Shown: positions 1 through 5,545 of the stretch, one piece after another
How the letters are laid out: each line of letters starts with the position of its first letter
How positions within the stretch are numbered: the stretch's first letter is position 1
Assembly (NCBI GenBank): GCA_024276775.1
Contig: JAJRWO010000113.1
Coordinates: forward strand, 1 to 5,545
Direction of reading: 5' to 3'
Source of the DNA: Gammaproteobacteria bacterium
GTDB taxonomy: Bacteria > Pseudomonadota > Gammaproteobacteria > Tenderiales > Tenderiaceae
DNA length: 5,545 nucleotides
Position numbers and translations under genes: made by a program
Notes under the pieces: generated by a model
Told to the model about the DNA's origin: nothing
Databases searched by the model: none
The model's input: only the letters and a program-made list of their open reading frames with translations

Positions 1-677
1 ATAGTCGAATTCGTAAAGCCATGGCACTGTCGTTGGACCGGGAATTGATGGCTGACAAAATCTGGAACGGCCTGACAGTAGCGGGAACCTATGATTTCCC
101 CGGATATGGTGAATATTACCAAAATCGGGCCGCTCTGCCGTTTGATCCTGAAGAGGCAAAGCGCTTGATGGCTGACGCCGGTTACAATGGCGAAGAAATT
201 CACCTTCGCGTTGTCAGTGGCTGGTATGTCAACATGGATCGCGCAATGGCAGTCGCGACTGAAATGTGGAAAGAAGTTGGCCTGAATGTCAGGGTCGAGT
301 TTATCGAAAACTGGGGCCAGATGGGTGAAGAAGGCGACGGTTATGCCTCTTCTGACAACATGTGGATGACAGATCCCGCTGGTGGCTTGTGGTTCAGCTG
401 GGGCCGTGAAGGCGGACACCGTCTGAACGATTGGCCTGAAAAGGGCGTCCCGCCAGCTGCGGTCCAGGCGTTTGGTACTGCGATTGAGCAGGGCTCAGAT
501 TTTGCCACCCGCGAGGCAGCTTACATTTCTCTGTTGGATTATTGGGAAGAAGAAGTGCCATCAATTATTTTGTATCGCCCGGTTGAAGCCTATGGTGTAC
601 GCAAAGATCTGGATTGGACTCCTTACACGTTCTTCTGGATGGACTTCCGTGCCAACAACATCACTGACAATATGTAG
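1..677 (+). CDS. ABC transporter solute-binding protein, family 5 (SBP_bac_5), 5'-truncated by window edge
   Basis: This is the C-terminal part of a periplasmic binding protein that would deliver solute to the permeases encoded next. The reading frame is open from the first complete codon at position 3, giving 224 visible residues; full-length family members are roughly 500-600 residues, so more than half lies outside the window. The ATG at 21 is not the start: it sits inside the family motif IRKAMALSLDRE, which matches the conserved 'vRqAlsyAiDRe' helix. Other family features are the DPEEAKRLMADAGY segment, typical of the region where the chain crosses between lobes, and the terminal pattern ILYRPVEAYGVRKDLDW...MDFR. 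The fragment is rich in tryptophan (11 in the last 218 residues), including a NMWMTDPAGGLWFSWG stretch that may line the ligand pocket. The family binds peptides but also opines, sugars, nickel and other solutes, so the ligand cannot be named. The signal peptide is not visible. Confidence 0.93.
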   Translation, partial: SRIRKAMALSLDRELMADKIWNGLTVAGTYDFPGYGEYYQNRAALPFDPEEAKRLMADAGYNGEEIHLRVVSGWYVNMDRAMAVATEMWKEVGLNVRVEFIENWGQMGEEGDGYASSDNMWMTDPAGGLWFSWGREGGHRLNDWPEKGVPPAAVQAFGTAIEQGSDFATREAAYISLLDYWEEEVPSIILYRPVEAYGVRKDLDWTPYTFFWMDFRANNITDNM

Positions 678-695
678 TCGATGTTGACTTAAAAA

Positions 696-732
696 TTGAG
701 TGGGCCGATTGCCTGGCAGTTGGCCCACTCAA
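696..732 (+). promoter_or_regulatory. Intercistronic stem-loop after the binding-protein gene
   Basis: The arms TTGAGTGGGCC (696-706) and GGCCCACTCAA (722-732) are perfect 11-base reverse complements. As RNA the stem can extend inward by about six more pairs (707-712 with 716-721, two of them G-U) to a three-base loop. No T-run follows on the plus strand (the next bases are CTACTGAA), so it is not a classic intrinsic terminator for this operon. The likely role is to stabilise the 3' end of the binding-protein mRNA or to reduce read-through into the permease genes, as known for intercistronic structures in other binding-protein operons such as malE-malF. Read on the minus strand it is followed by TTTTTAAG, which would suit a terminator, but no minus-strand gene ends here. 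Confidence 0.75.
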
Positions 733-763
733 CTACTGAATAGAGCACGCCATCTAATATTAT

Positions 764-768
764 AAGAG
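764..768 (+). promoter_or_regulatory. Ribosome binding site of first permease gene
   Basis: AAGAG lies six bases before the ATG at 775. It is a moderate Shine-Dalgarno match and supports that start, which also gives a protein beginning with the usual MTRYIL-type N-terminus of this permease family. Confidence 0.5.
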
Positions 769-774
769 TGTAGA

Positions 775-1704
775 ATGACCCGTTATATTCTCATAAAAAT
801 TCTGCGAAGTCTGTTCACACTGTGGATTGTGGTCACGGCGGTTTTCTTTGTTCTGCGCGCCTCTGGTGATCCGCTTTACAGCGTTTTTTCCCTTGGCACA
901 CCTGAAGCGACACTTGATGTTTTCCGGGTGAAATGGGGCATCGATAAATCGATGTTCGAACAATATATAATTTATTTCGGTGATATTCTGAGGGGCGATT
1001 TTGGCACTTCATTCTTTGATGGTCGCCAGGCCTGGGATATCGTCATGGAGCGGATACCAAAAACGCTGCTGCTTGGCGGCACAACCTTTAGCCTTAGTGT
1101 CATTATAGGTGTGGCACTTGGCGCGGTCGCCGCTCTTAATCACGGCACGTTCTGGGACCGGGGCATAATGACAGCATCGGTGGCCTCGTTTTCTATGCCG
1201 AGCTATTTTCTGGCGCTGCTGTTGATTTTATTTTTTTCGCTGTACCTGCGTTGGCTGCCAACGGCTGGTGCCAGCACCTGGTGGCACCTGATCCTGCCCT
1301 CAGTAACGCTGGGTTTAACGCTTTCAGGCTCAATTGCGCGCTTTACCCGCTCGGCTATGTTGGAGGTGTTACGCCAGCCCTATATGCGAACGGCACGCGC
1401 CAAAGGTGCACCGCGAAGACGTCAGGTTATTTGGCACGCACTGCCCAATGCCGCTATCCCGACAGTGACTGTCATTGGTTTCCAGCTGGGCTGGCTAATT
1501 GGTGGTTCGGTGGTAATCGAGACGGTTTTTTCCTGGCCCGGTGCCGGGCGACTGTTCATCACGGCGGTCGGGGTGCGTGATTTTGCGGTGGTGCAGTTGT
1601 TTATTCTGATGGTTGCCTCAACGGTGATCACCGCCAATCTCCTGGTCGATATTCTTTATGGTTATCTGGACCCAAGGATCAGCGTTACGGGTGATTCAAA
1701 ATGA
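775..1704 (+). CDS. ABC transporter permease, DppB/OppB type
   Basis: This inner-membrane subunit forms one half of the translocation channel. The protein has 309 residues, normal for the family. The N-terminus (residues 1-33: MTRYILIKIL, a hydrophobic helix at about 8-27, then LRASGDP) is the standard OppB/DppB opening, followed by the periplasmic region with GIDKSMFEQY (55-64) and GDFGTS (74-79). Further hydrophobic segments lie at about 98-120, 133-158, 170-188, 228-249 and 272-295, giving the expected six helices. The cytoplasmic EAA loop, which docks on an ATPase, is visible as YMRTARAKG (203-211) leading to HALPNA (221-226); the more usual form is HALRN. WPGAGRLF (254-261) and YLDPRI (297-302) are also family hallmarks. 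The gene follows the binding-protein gene after a 97-base gap with a stem-loop and is closely followed by its partner permease. The substrate cannot be read from this subunit. Confidence 0.95.
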   Translation: MTRYILIKILRSLFTLWIVVTAVFFVLRASGDPLYSVFSLGTPEATLDVFRVKWGIDKSMFEQYIIYFGDILRGDFGTSFFDGRQAWDIVMERIPKTLLLGGTTFSLSVIIGVALGAVAALNHGTFWDRGIMTASVASFSMPSYFLALLLILFFSLYLRWLPTAGASTWWHLILPSVTLGLTLSGSIARFTRSAMLEVLRQPYMRTARAKGAPRRRQVIWHALPNAAIPTVTVIGFQLGWLIGGSVVIETVFSWPGAGRLFITAVGVRDFAVVQLFILMVASTVITANLLVDILYGYLDPRISVTGDSK

Positions 1705-1706
1705 GG
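1702..1706 (+). promoter_or_regulatory. Ribosome binding site that decides the second permease start
   Basis: TGAGG overlaps the stop codon of the upstream permease and sits eight bases before the ATG at 1715. This supports 1715 over the in-frame ATG at 1658, which would overlap the upstream gene by 47 bases and add 19 residues unlike the family. Placing the site over the stop codon suggests coupled translation of the two permeases. Confidence 0.6.
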
Positions 1707-1714
1707 CCGGACGC

Positions 1715-2617
1715 ATGAGTTTACAACATGAAACTACACCAGCAACCGGGCAGATGACACCGACCCGGCAGCCCTCGCTGATCAAGCGATGGGGGCTGAG
1801 CGGCGAGTGGCTGGTGAGCTCTGCACTGATCTATATCGGCTTTGTTCTGTTTGTCGCGGTATTCGGGTTTTTATTCCAGCCCTATCCACACACCCAGACA
1901 GACTTGTTCAACCAGCTTGCGCCGCCGGTTTTTATGGGTGGTTCCTGGACCAATATTTTAGGCACGGATAATCTGGGCCGTGATGTTTTAAGCCGGTTGA
2001 TCAAAGGTGTGCAGCTCAGTGTGCTGATCGGTGTGATTGGTACCGCCATTGGCGCAGTTCTGGGCAGCTTTTTAGGCATTGTTGCGGCGCATTTTCGTGG
2101 CTGGATCGAAGAAGTGCTGATGATGCTGGTTGATGTTCAGGTCTCCCTGCCGTTCATCATCTTCGCCCTTGCGGTGCTGGCCTTTGTCGGCAATTCCCTG
2201 ACCATTCTTATTATTGTTGTTGGTATCGACGGCTGGGAACGATACGCACGCCTTTCGCGCTCGATGGTGCTCAGCGCTAATCAAAAGGATTATGTGCTGG
2301 CGGTGCGATCGTTGGGCTTAAGCAATTTTAAAATTTACCATCGTCACGTACTACCCAATATCATGGGCACCCTGATCGTACAGGCCACTATCAATCTGCC
2401 TGGTGTTATTCTTCTTGAATCCACACTTAGCTTCCTTGGTCTGGGGGTGCAGGAGCCGATGACCAGCCTGGGGCAAATTCTTGGTGTGGGGCGCGATTAT
2501 CTGATTCTGGCACCCTGGATCGCAGTGGCTCCGGGCATGGTGATTTTCTTTTTGACCCTGTCGATAGCCATAGTCGGCGACTGGCTACGCGACCGTTTGG
2601 ATCCGACATTGAAATGA
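1715..2617 (+). CDS. ABC transporter permease, DppC/OppC type
   Basis: This is the second channel-forming inner-membrane subunit, pairing with the upstream permease. From the ATG at 1715 it has 300 residues, the usual size. A polar cytoplasmic N-terminus (about 1-30) precedes the first hydrophobic helix (about 33-53), then the OppC signature GTDNLGRDVLSRL (83-95). Further helices lie at about 102-124, 134-158, 159-172, 217-240 and 270-288. The EAA loop that contacts the ATPase is YVLAVRSLGLSNFKIYHRH (193-211) followed by VLPN; the family consensus has AA where this protein has AV. LGLGVQEPMTSLG (241-253) and GDWLRDRLDP (288-297) are also typical. The stop codon overlaps the next start in the sequence ATGA, so this protein and the first ATPase are probably made in step. 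An alternative start at 1658 is less likely. Confidence 0.95.
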   Translation: MSLQHETTPATGQMTPTRQPSLIKRWGLSGEWLVSSALIYIGFVLFVAVFGFLFQPYPHTQTDLFNQLAPPVFMGGSWTNILGTDNLGRDVLSRLIKGVQLSVLIGVIGTAIGAVLGSFLGIVAAHFRGWIEEVLMMLVDVQVSLPFIIFALAVLAFVGNSLTILIIVVGIDGWERYARLSRSMVLSANQKDYVLAVRSLGLSNFKIYHRHVLPNIMGTLIVQATINLPGVILLESTLSFLGLGVQEPMTSLGQILGVGRDYLILAPWIAVAPGMVIFFLTLSIAIVGDWLRDRLDPTLK

Positions 2618-3633
2618 GCAATGCAACAACATCACAGTCATCAGAAGCGCAAGTGGCGACCGACACGCCACTGTTTGAAATCCGCGACCTGTCGGTGGTT
2701 TTTGATACGCCCGACGGCACGGTACAGGTTGTTGACAGCGTTGACCTGAAGGTAAGTGCCGGACGTACGCTGGGTTTGGTGGGCGAAAGTGGCAGTGGTA
2801 AAAGTGTTACCTGCCTGGCGGCGTTGGGTCTTTTGGCGGCGCGCGGGCGTGTGACCAGCGGGCAGGTTATGTTCAACGGCCGCGATCTGTTGAAAATCAG
2901 CGAAGAAGAAATGGCAAAGCTGCGCGGCTGCGAGGTCGCAATGGTGTTTCAGGACCCTATGGTCTCGCTTAATCCGGTGAAAACCATTGGCTGGCAAATC
3001 TCGGAATCTCTGTGTTTGCACCAGGGTCTTTCACAAGGTGGTGCAAAGAAACGCGCCATTGAGCTTCTGGATATGGTGGGCATTCCCAATTCCAAGAACC
3101 GCTATGGTGAATATCCGCACCAGTTTTCCGGCGGTATGAGTCAGCGCGCCATGATTGCAATGGCCATTGCCTGTCAGCCCAAACTTCTGATCGCTGATGA
3201 ACCTACCACGGCGCTGGATGTGACCATTCAGGCGCAAATTCTGGAGCTTCTTTCGGACCTGAAGAAAGAGCTGGATATGGCGCTGATCCTTATTACTCAT
3301 GATCTTGGGGTGATTGCCGAGGCCGCTGATGATGTGGCGGTGATGTATGCGGGGCGCGTAGTTGAAGAGGCTCCGGTGCTCGAGCTGTTTGACGCGCCGC
3401 TGCATCAATACACGCTGGGATTGCTCAGTTCATTGCCGCGTATTGATCGGACCGTGGAGCGTTTGAGCGCTATTGAAGGGGCAGCACCCCCACCACAGGA
3501 ATTTGTAACCGGTTGCCGTTTTGAGGCGCGGTGCGGCCATTGCGATGATACCTGCTCCGGGACCCGGCCCCCATTCACAAAAATAAGTGCTACCCGCCGG
3601 GTGGCCTGTATGCACCCGGTGAAATCAACATGA
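2614..3633 (+). CDS. ABC transporter ATP-binding protein, DppD/OppD type
   Basis: This is one of two different ATPases that power uptake on the cytoplasmic face. The 339 residues contain all nucleotide-binding elements: Walker A GESGSGKS (57-64), Q-loop glutamine 113 in VFQDP, signature FSGGMSQR (171-178), Walker B LLIADEP (191-197) with catalytic E196, D-loop ALD (200-202) and switch histidine H229 in ITHD. The tail is the oligopeptide/dipeptide transporter C-terminal domain (TIGR01727 type), with cysteines at 301, 307, 314 and 332 in GCRFEARC...C...VAC. In some family members such cysteines hold an iron-sulfur cluster. A fifth cysteine, C310, lies between the second and third. The start overlaps the upstream stop as ATGA, and no clear Shine-Dalgarno precedes it, so translation is likely coupled to the permease. 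Its own stop overlaps the next ATPase start the same way. Confidence 0.95.
   Translation: MSNATTSQSSEAQVATDTPLFEIRDLSVVFDTPDGTVQVVDSVDLKVSAGRTLGLVGESGSGKSVTCLAALGLLAARGRVTSGQVMFNGRDLLKISEEEMAKLRGCEVAMVFQDPMVSLNPVKTIGWQISESLCLHQGLSQGGAKKRAIELLDMVGIPNSKNRYGEYPHQFSGGMSQRAMIAMAIACQPKLLIADEPTTALDVTIQAQILELLSDLKKELDMALILITHDLGVIAEAADDVAVMYAGRVVEEAPVLELFDAPLHQYTLGLLSSLPRIDRTVERLSAIEGAAPPPQEFVTGCRFEARCGHCDDTCSGTRPPFTKISATRRVACMHPVKST
3618..3622 (+). promoter_or_regulatory. Ribosome binding site of second ATPase gene
   Basis: GGTGA, inside the end of the upstream ATPase gene, lies seven bases before the ATG at 3630. It is a modest match that adds to the ATGA overlap as support for this start. Confidence 0.4.
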
Positions 3634-4667
3634 AAAAAGCCATAGATACCAATACAAAGGCTGTGAAACCCGAAATCCTGATGGAAGTACGTGACTTGGT
3701 GCGCCATTTTATTGGGCCGCGCACGTCATTTTTCGGAAAGCGCAAAATCGCCCATGCGATCAACGGGGTATCATTTGACCTTTATGCCGGTGAAACTTTG
3801 GGACTGGTGGGGGAAAGTGGCTGTGGAAAATCCACCACTGGCCAGCTGATTTTAAATCTGATGGAGCCGACATCTGGCTCCGTGACCTTTCTTGGCAAAG
3901 ACATTACCACGCTGAACAAGCAGGAATGGCGTAGTATGCGCCGCGAGATGCAACTGGTGTTTCAAAATCCGCTTGGGGCCCTTAACCCGCGCCTGACCAT
4001 TGGATCGCAGATCCGTGAGCCGCTGGATATCCATAATATTGGCGATGCGGACGAACGCAACGCCATCGTTTTGGAGATGTTTGAGGCGGTGAGTCTGCCG
4101 CCGCATCTATTGGAGCGATATCCGCACCAATTGTCCGGAGGTCAGCAACAACGAGTGGTGATTGCCCGTGCGCTGATTATCAGCCCAAAACTTGTGGTTT
4201 GTGACGAAAGCGTTTCGGCGCTGGATGTGTCGGTGCAGGCTCAGGTTGTCAACCTGCTGGTAGATTTGCAAAAGAAACTCGGGCTGACATATCTGTTCAT
4301 CACCCATGATCTTAGCGTTGTGCGCCACATATCAAATCGCATCGCAGTGATGTATCTGGGGCGCATTGTTGAACTTGCCGATAGTGAAACATTGCTGGAA
4401 AATCCGCTGCATCCCTATACGCGTGCACTGATCTCGGCGGTGCCAGTGCCCGACCCTCGGGCGCGGGCCTCGCGAGCAACAATTAAGGGAGAACCCCCCA
4501 ATCCGTTCAACCCGCCATCAGGATGTGCCTTTAACGCCCGCTGCCCCCACGCCGATGATAAATGCCGGACAGTGCTGCCAGATTTTAGGGAATTGGCGGA
4601 AAAACACATGGTGGCATGCCATCATGCTGAAGCATTGGTGGGTAATCAAAAGCCAAATTTGAGTTGA
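3630..4667 (+). CDS. ABC transporter ATP-binding protein, DppF/OppF type
   Basis: This is the second ATPase, expected to form a heterodimer with the preceding one. It has 345 residues. Visible elements are the OppF-style N-terminal stretch with FFGKRK (34-39), which lies ahead of Walker A and is absent from the first ATPase; Walker A GESGCGKST (61-69); Q-loop Q112 in VFQNP; signature LSGGQQQR (168-175); Walker B LVVCDES (188-194) with catalytic E193; D-loop ALD (197-199); and switch histidine H226. The residue after the catalytic glutamate is serine where proline is more common, a substitution that should not abolish catalysis. The C-terminal domain carries C299, C305, C312 and C330 in GCAFNARC...KC...VAC, the same four-cysteine layout as its partner. 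LHPYTRALISAVPVPDP (260-276) is characteristic of the family. The EEP gene starts three bases after the stop, so both are probably on one transcript. Confidence 0.95.
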   Translation: MKKAIDTNTKAVKPEILMEVRDLVRHFIGPRTSFFGKRKIAHAINGVSFDLYAGETLGLVGESGCGKSTTGQLILNLMEPTSGSVTFLGKDITTLNKQEWRSMRREMQLVFQNPLGALNPRLTIGSQIREPLDIHNIGDADERNAIVLEMFEAVSLPPHLLERYPHQLSGGQQQRVVIARALIISPKLVVCDESVSALDVSVQAQVVNLLVDLQKKLGLTYLFITHDLSVVRHISNRIAVMYLGRIVELADSETLLENPLHPYTRALISAVPVPDPRARASRATIKGEPPNPFNPPSGCAFNARCPHADDKCRTVLPDFRELAEKHMVACHHAEALVGNQKPNLS

Positions 4668-4670
4668 TCA

Positions 4671-5534
4671 ATGAAAGCTGTCACTTACAATATCCAGTTC
4701 GGGCTTGGCAAAGATGCTCGCAATGACCTGCAAAGAATTGCTGGTGCTGTTGAGGGGGCCGACATAATCGCGCTGCAAGAGGTGGAGCGGAACTGGGAAC
4801 GCAGCGGTAATGTTGACCAACCAGAAAAACTGGCCAGCTACTTGCCCGATTTTTATTGGGTTTATGGCCCCTATTTTGACGTCGATGCCAGTCGCAAAAA
4901 TCCCGATGGAACAATTGCTAATGCCAGAAGACAATTCGGCAATATGGTTTTGTCAAAAACCCCGATCCTGTCAACCCGGCTATTTCCACTGCCTAAATCC
5001 GCCACCTTAAAACAGCGAAATATGGCTGTGGGCATGCTTGAAACTGTAGTTTGTCGGGGCGGGGGCAAGGCGCTGCGGATATATAATACCCACCTATCAG
5101 CCAGGTCTCAAAAAGACAGGTTAAACCAAATCCAGAGAATGCGCGACACCATCGCCTGTGCGCCATCAGAAGGCAGCGCCTGGACTGGAAGCAGCACAGA
5201 CCCCCTGTGGCGTGAGGATAGTTGCGCTCTGCCAATGCCAGAAGAATTTGTATTGCTTGGGGATTTTAATCATGGGCCTGATGACTCTGAATACAATCAC
5301 CTGATTAAATCTGAGGGCAATGATTACGACTTGTTCGATTGCTGGACACTAACAGGTAATACACCGGAAAAAGGCGAGACATATTTTCCGGTTGCGGACC
5401 CACGAAATGGTAGCCGCATAGATTTTGCATTTGTCGATCAACGCTTAAAAAAAAAGATCAAAAATACCTGGGTCGATAGTGACGCACAGGGGTCTGACCA
5501 CCAACCATTCTGGATAACGATTGATGATGTCTGA
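4671..5534 (+). CDS. Endonuclease/exonuclease/phosphatase (EEP) fold metal-dependent hydrolase
   Basis: The 287-residue protein belongs to the EEP superfamily (Pfam PF03372 type), whose members cleave phosphoester bonds in nucleic acids, phospholipids, inositol phosphates or small molecules with Mg2+. The motifs occur in order: TYNIQFG with N7, LQEVER with metal ligand E37, FGNMVLSK (89-96), QRNM (115-118), YNTHLS with H141, LLGDFNHGP with D198 and N200, RIDFAFV with D251, and GSDHQPFW with D276 and H277. All expected catalytic positions are present, so the enzyme is probably active. There is no signal peptide or membrane segment, so it should be cytoplasmic. An insertion-like stretch at about 163-192, rich in Trp, Ser and Pro, separates the H141 and D198 motifs. 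The gene starts three bases after the second ATPase gene with only a weak GAG before the ATG. The placement suggests work on the imported solute, but the substrate is unknown; a DNA-repair role is possible though less suggested by context. Confidence 0.9.
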   Translation: MKAVTYNIQFGLGKDARNDLQRIAGAVEGADIIALQEVERNWERSGNVDQPEKLASYLPDFYWVYGPYFDVDASRKNPDGTIANARRQFGNMVLSKTPILSTRLFPLPKSATLKQRNMAVGMLETVVCRGGGKALRIYNTHLSARSQKDRLNQIQRMRDTIACAPSEGSAWTGSSTDPLWREDSCALPMPEEFVLLGDFNHGPDDSEYNHLIKSEGNDYDLFDCWTLTGNTPEKGETYFPVADPRNGSRIDFAFVDQRLKKKIKNTWVDSDAQGSDHQPFWITIDDV

Positions 5535-5545
5535 TAACGCCATAA
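5524..5545 (+). CDS. Possible start of a further operon gene, cut by the window edge
   Basis: Two adjacent in-frame ATG codons at 5524 and 5527 open a frame that stays open to the edge, reading (M)MSDNAI. The ATG at 5527 gives an eight-base overlap with the EEP gene (ATGTCTGA); the one at 5524 gives eleven bases. Short overlaps of this kind are common in operons. A weak GGA lies at 5512-5514. Only about seven codons are visible, so no function can be given and the call rests on position alone. Confidence 0.35.

Noticed and set aside
21..23. ATG as a true start of the binding-protein gene
   Set aside because: The frame is open upstream to the edge and the ATG lies inside the conserved RKAMALSLDRE motif, so the gene is cut by the window rather than starting here.
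755..766. AT-rich block TAATATTATAAG before the first permease as a -10 promoter element
   Set aside because: Several -10-like hexamers are present but no convincing -35 box stands 16-18 bases upstream; a weak internal promoter cannot be excluded but is not supported.
1536..1549. GCCCGG-TG-CCGGGC palindrome next to a T-run as a terminator
   Set aside because: It encodes the conserved WPGAGR motif of the permease and the T-run precedes rather than follows it.
1658..1714. Upstream ATG extending the second permease by 19 residues
   Set aside because: It would overlap the previous gene by 47 bases, adds residues unlike the family N-terminus, and the ATG at 1715 has a better Shine-Dalgarno at 8 bases.
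2427..2876. Minus-strand open frame of 149 codons across the permease/ATPase junction
   Set aside because: It lies opposite two well-supported genes, has low-complexity shadow-like composition and no recognisable family motif.
3863..3881. GGAGCC/GGCTCC inverted repeat in the second ATPase gene
   Set aside because: Six pairs inside a conserved coding stretch (MEPTSGSV) are readily explained by chance and codon choice.

Overview
The window lies inside one plus-strand operon. It encodes a peptide/nickel-family (Opp/Dpp-type) ABC importer followed by a soluble endonuclease/exonuclease/phosphatase (EEP) fold enzyme. No RNA gene, mobile element, CRISPR array or minus-strand gene is supported. The roughly even base composition, Gram-negative-style gene order and protein vocabulary suggest a proteobacterium, most likely an alphaproteobacterium of moderate GC, perhaps marine. 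That placement is a judgement from sequence style, not from a search.

Layout: the C-terminal part of a family 5 solute-binding protein (to 677) enters from the left edge. A 97-base gap (678-774) holds a strong stem-loop. Then come two inner-membrane permeases (775-1704 and 1715-2617), two ATPases (2614-3633 and 3630-4667) and the EEP enzyme (4671-5534). The last few bases probably hold the start of a further gene (ATG at 5524 or 5527) that overlaps the EEP stop. From the first permease onward the genes are separated by 10 bases, overlapped by ATGA, overlapped by ATGA, then separated by 3 bases, so translation is likely coupled.

How it works: in a Gram-negative cell the binding protein would capture solute in the periplasm, the two permeases would form the channel, and the two different ATPases would power uptake. 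The binding protein needs to be in excess over the membrane parts. The stem-loop just after its gene is well placed to produce that difference by protecting the upstream mRNA or by partly stopping transcription. The EEP protein has no signal peptide and keeps the full set of metal and catalytic motifs of its family. It may therefore act in the cytoplasm on the imported compound, which would make a phosphoester or phosphodiester substrate an attractive but unproven idea. The transporter family is well known; the cargo and the enzyme's role are the open points.
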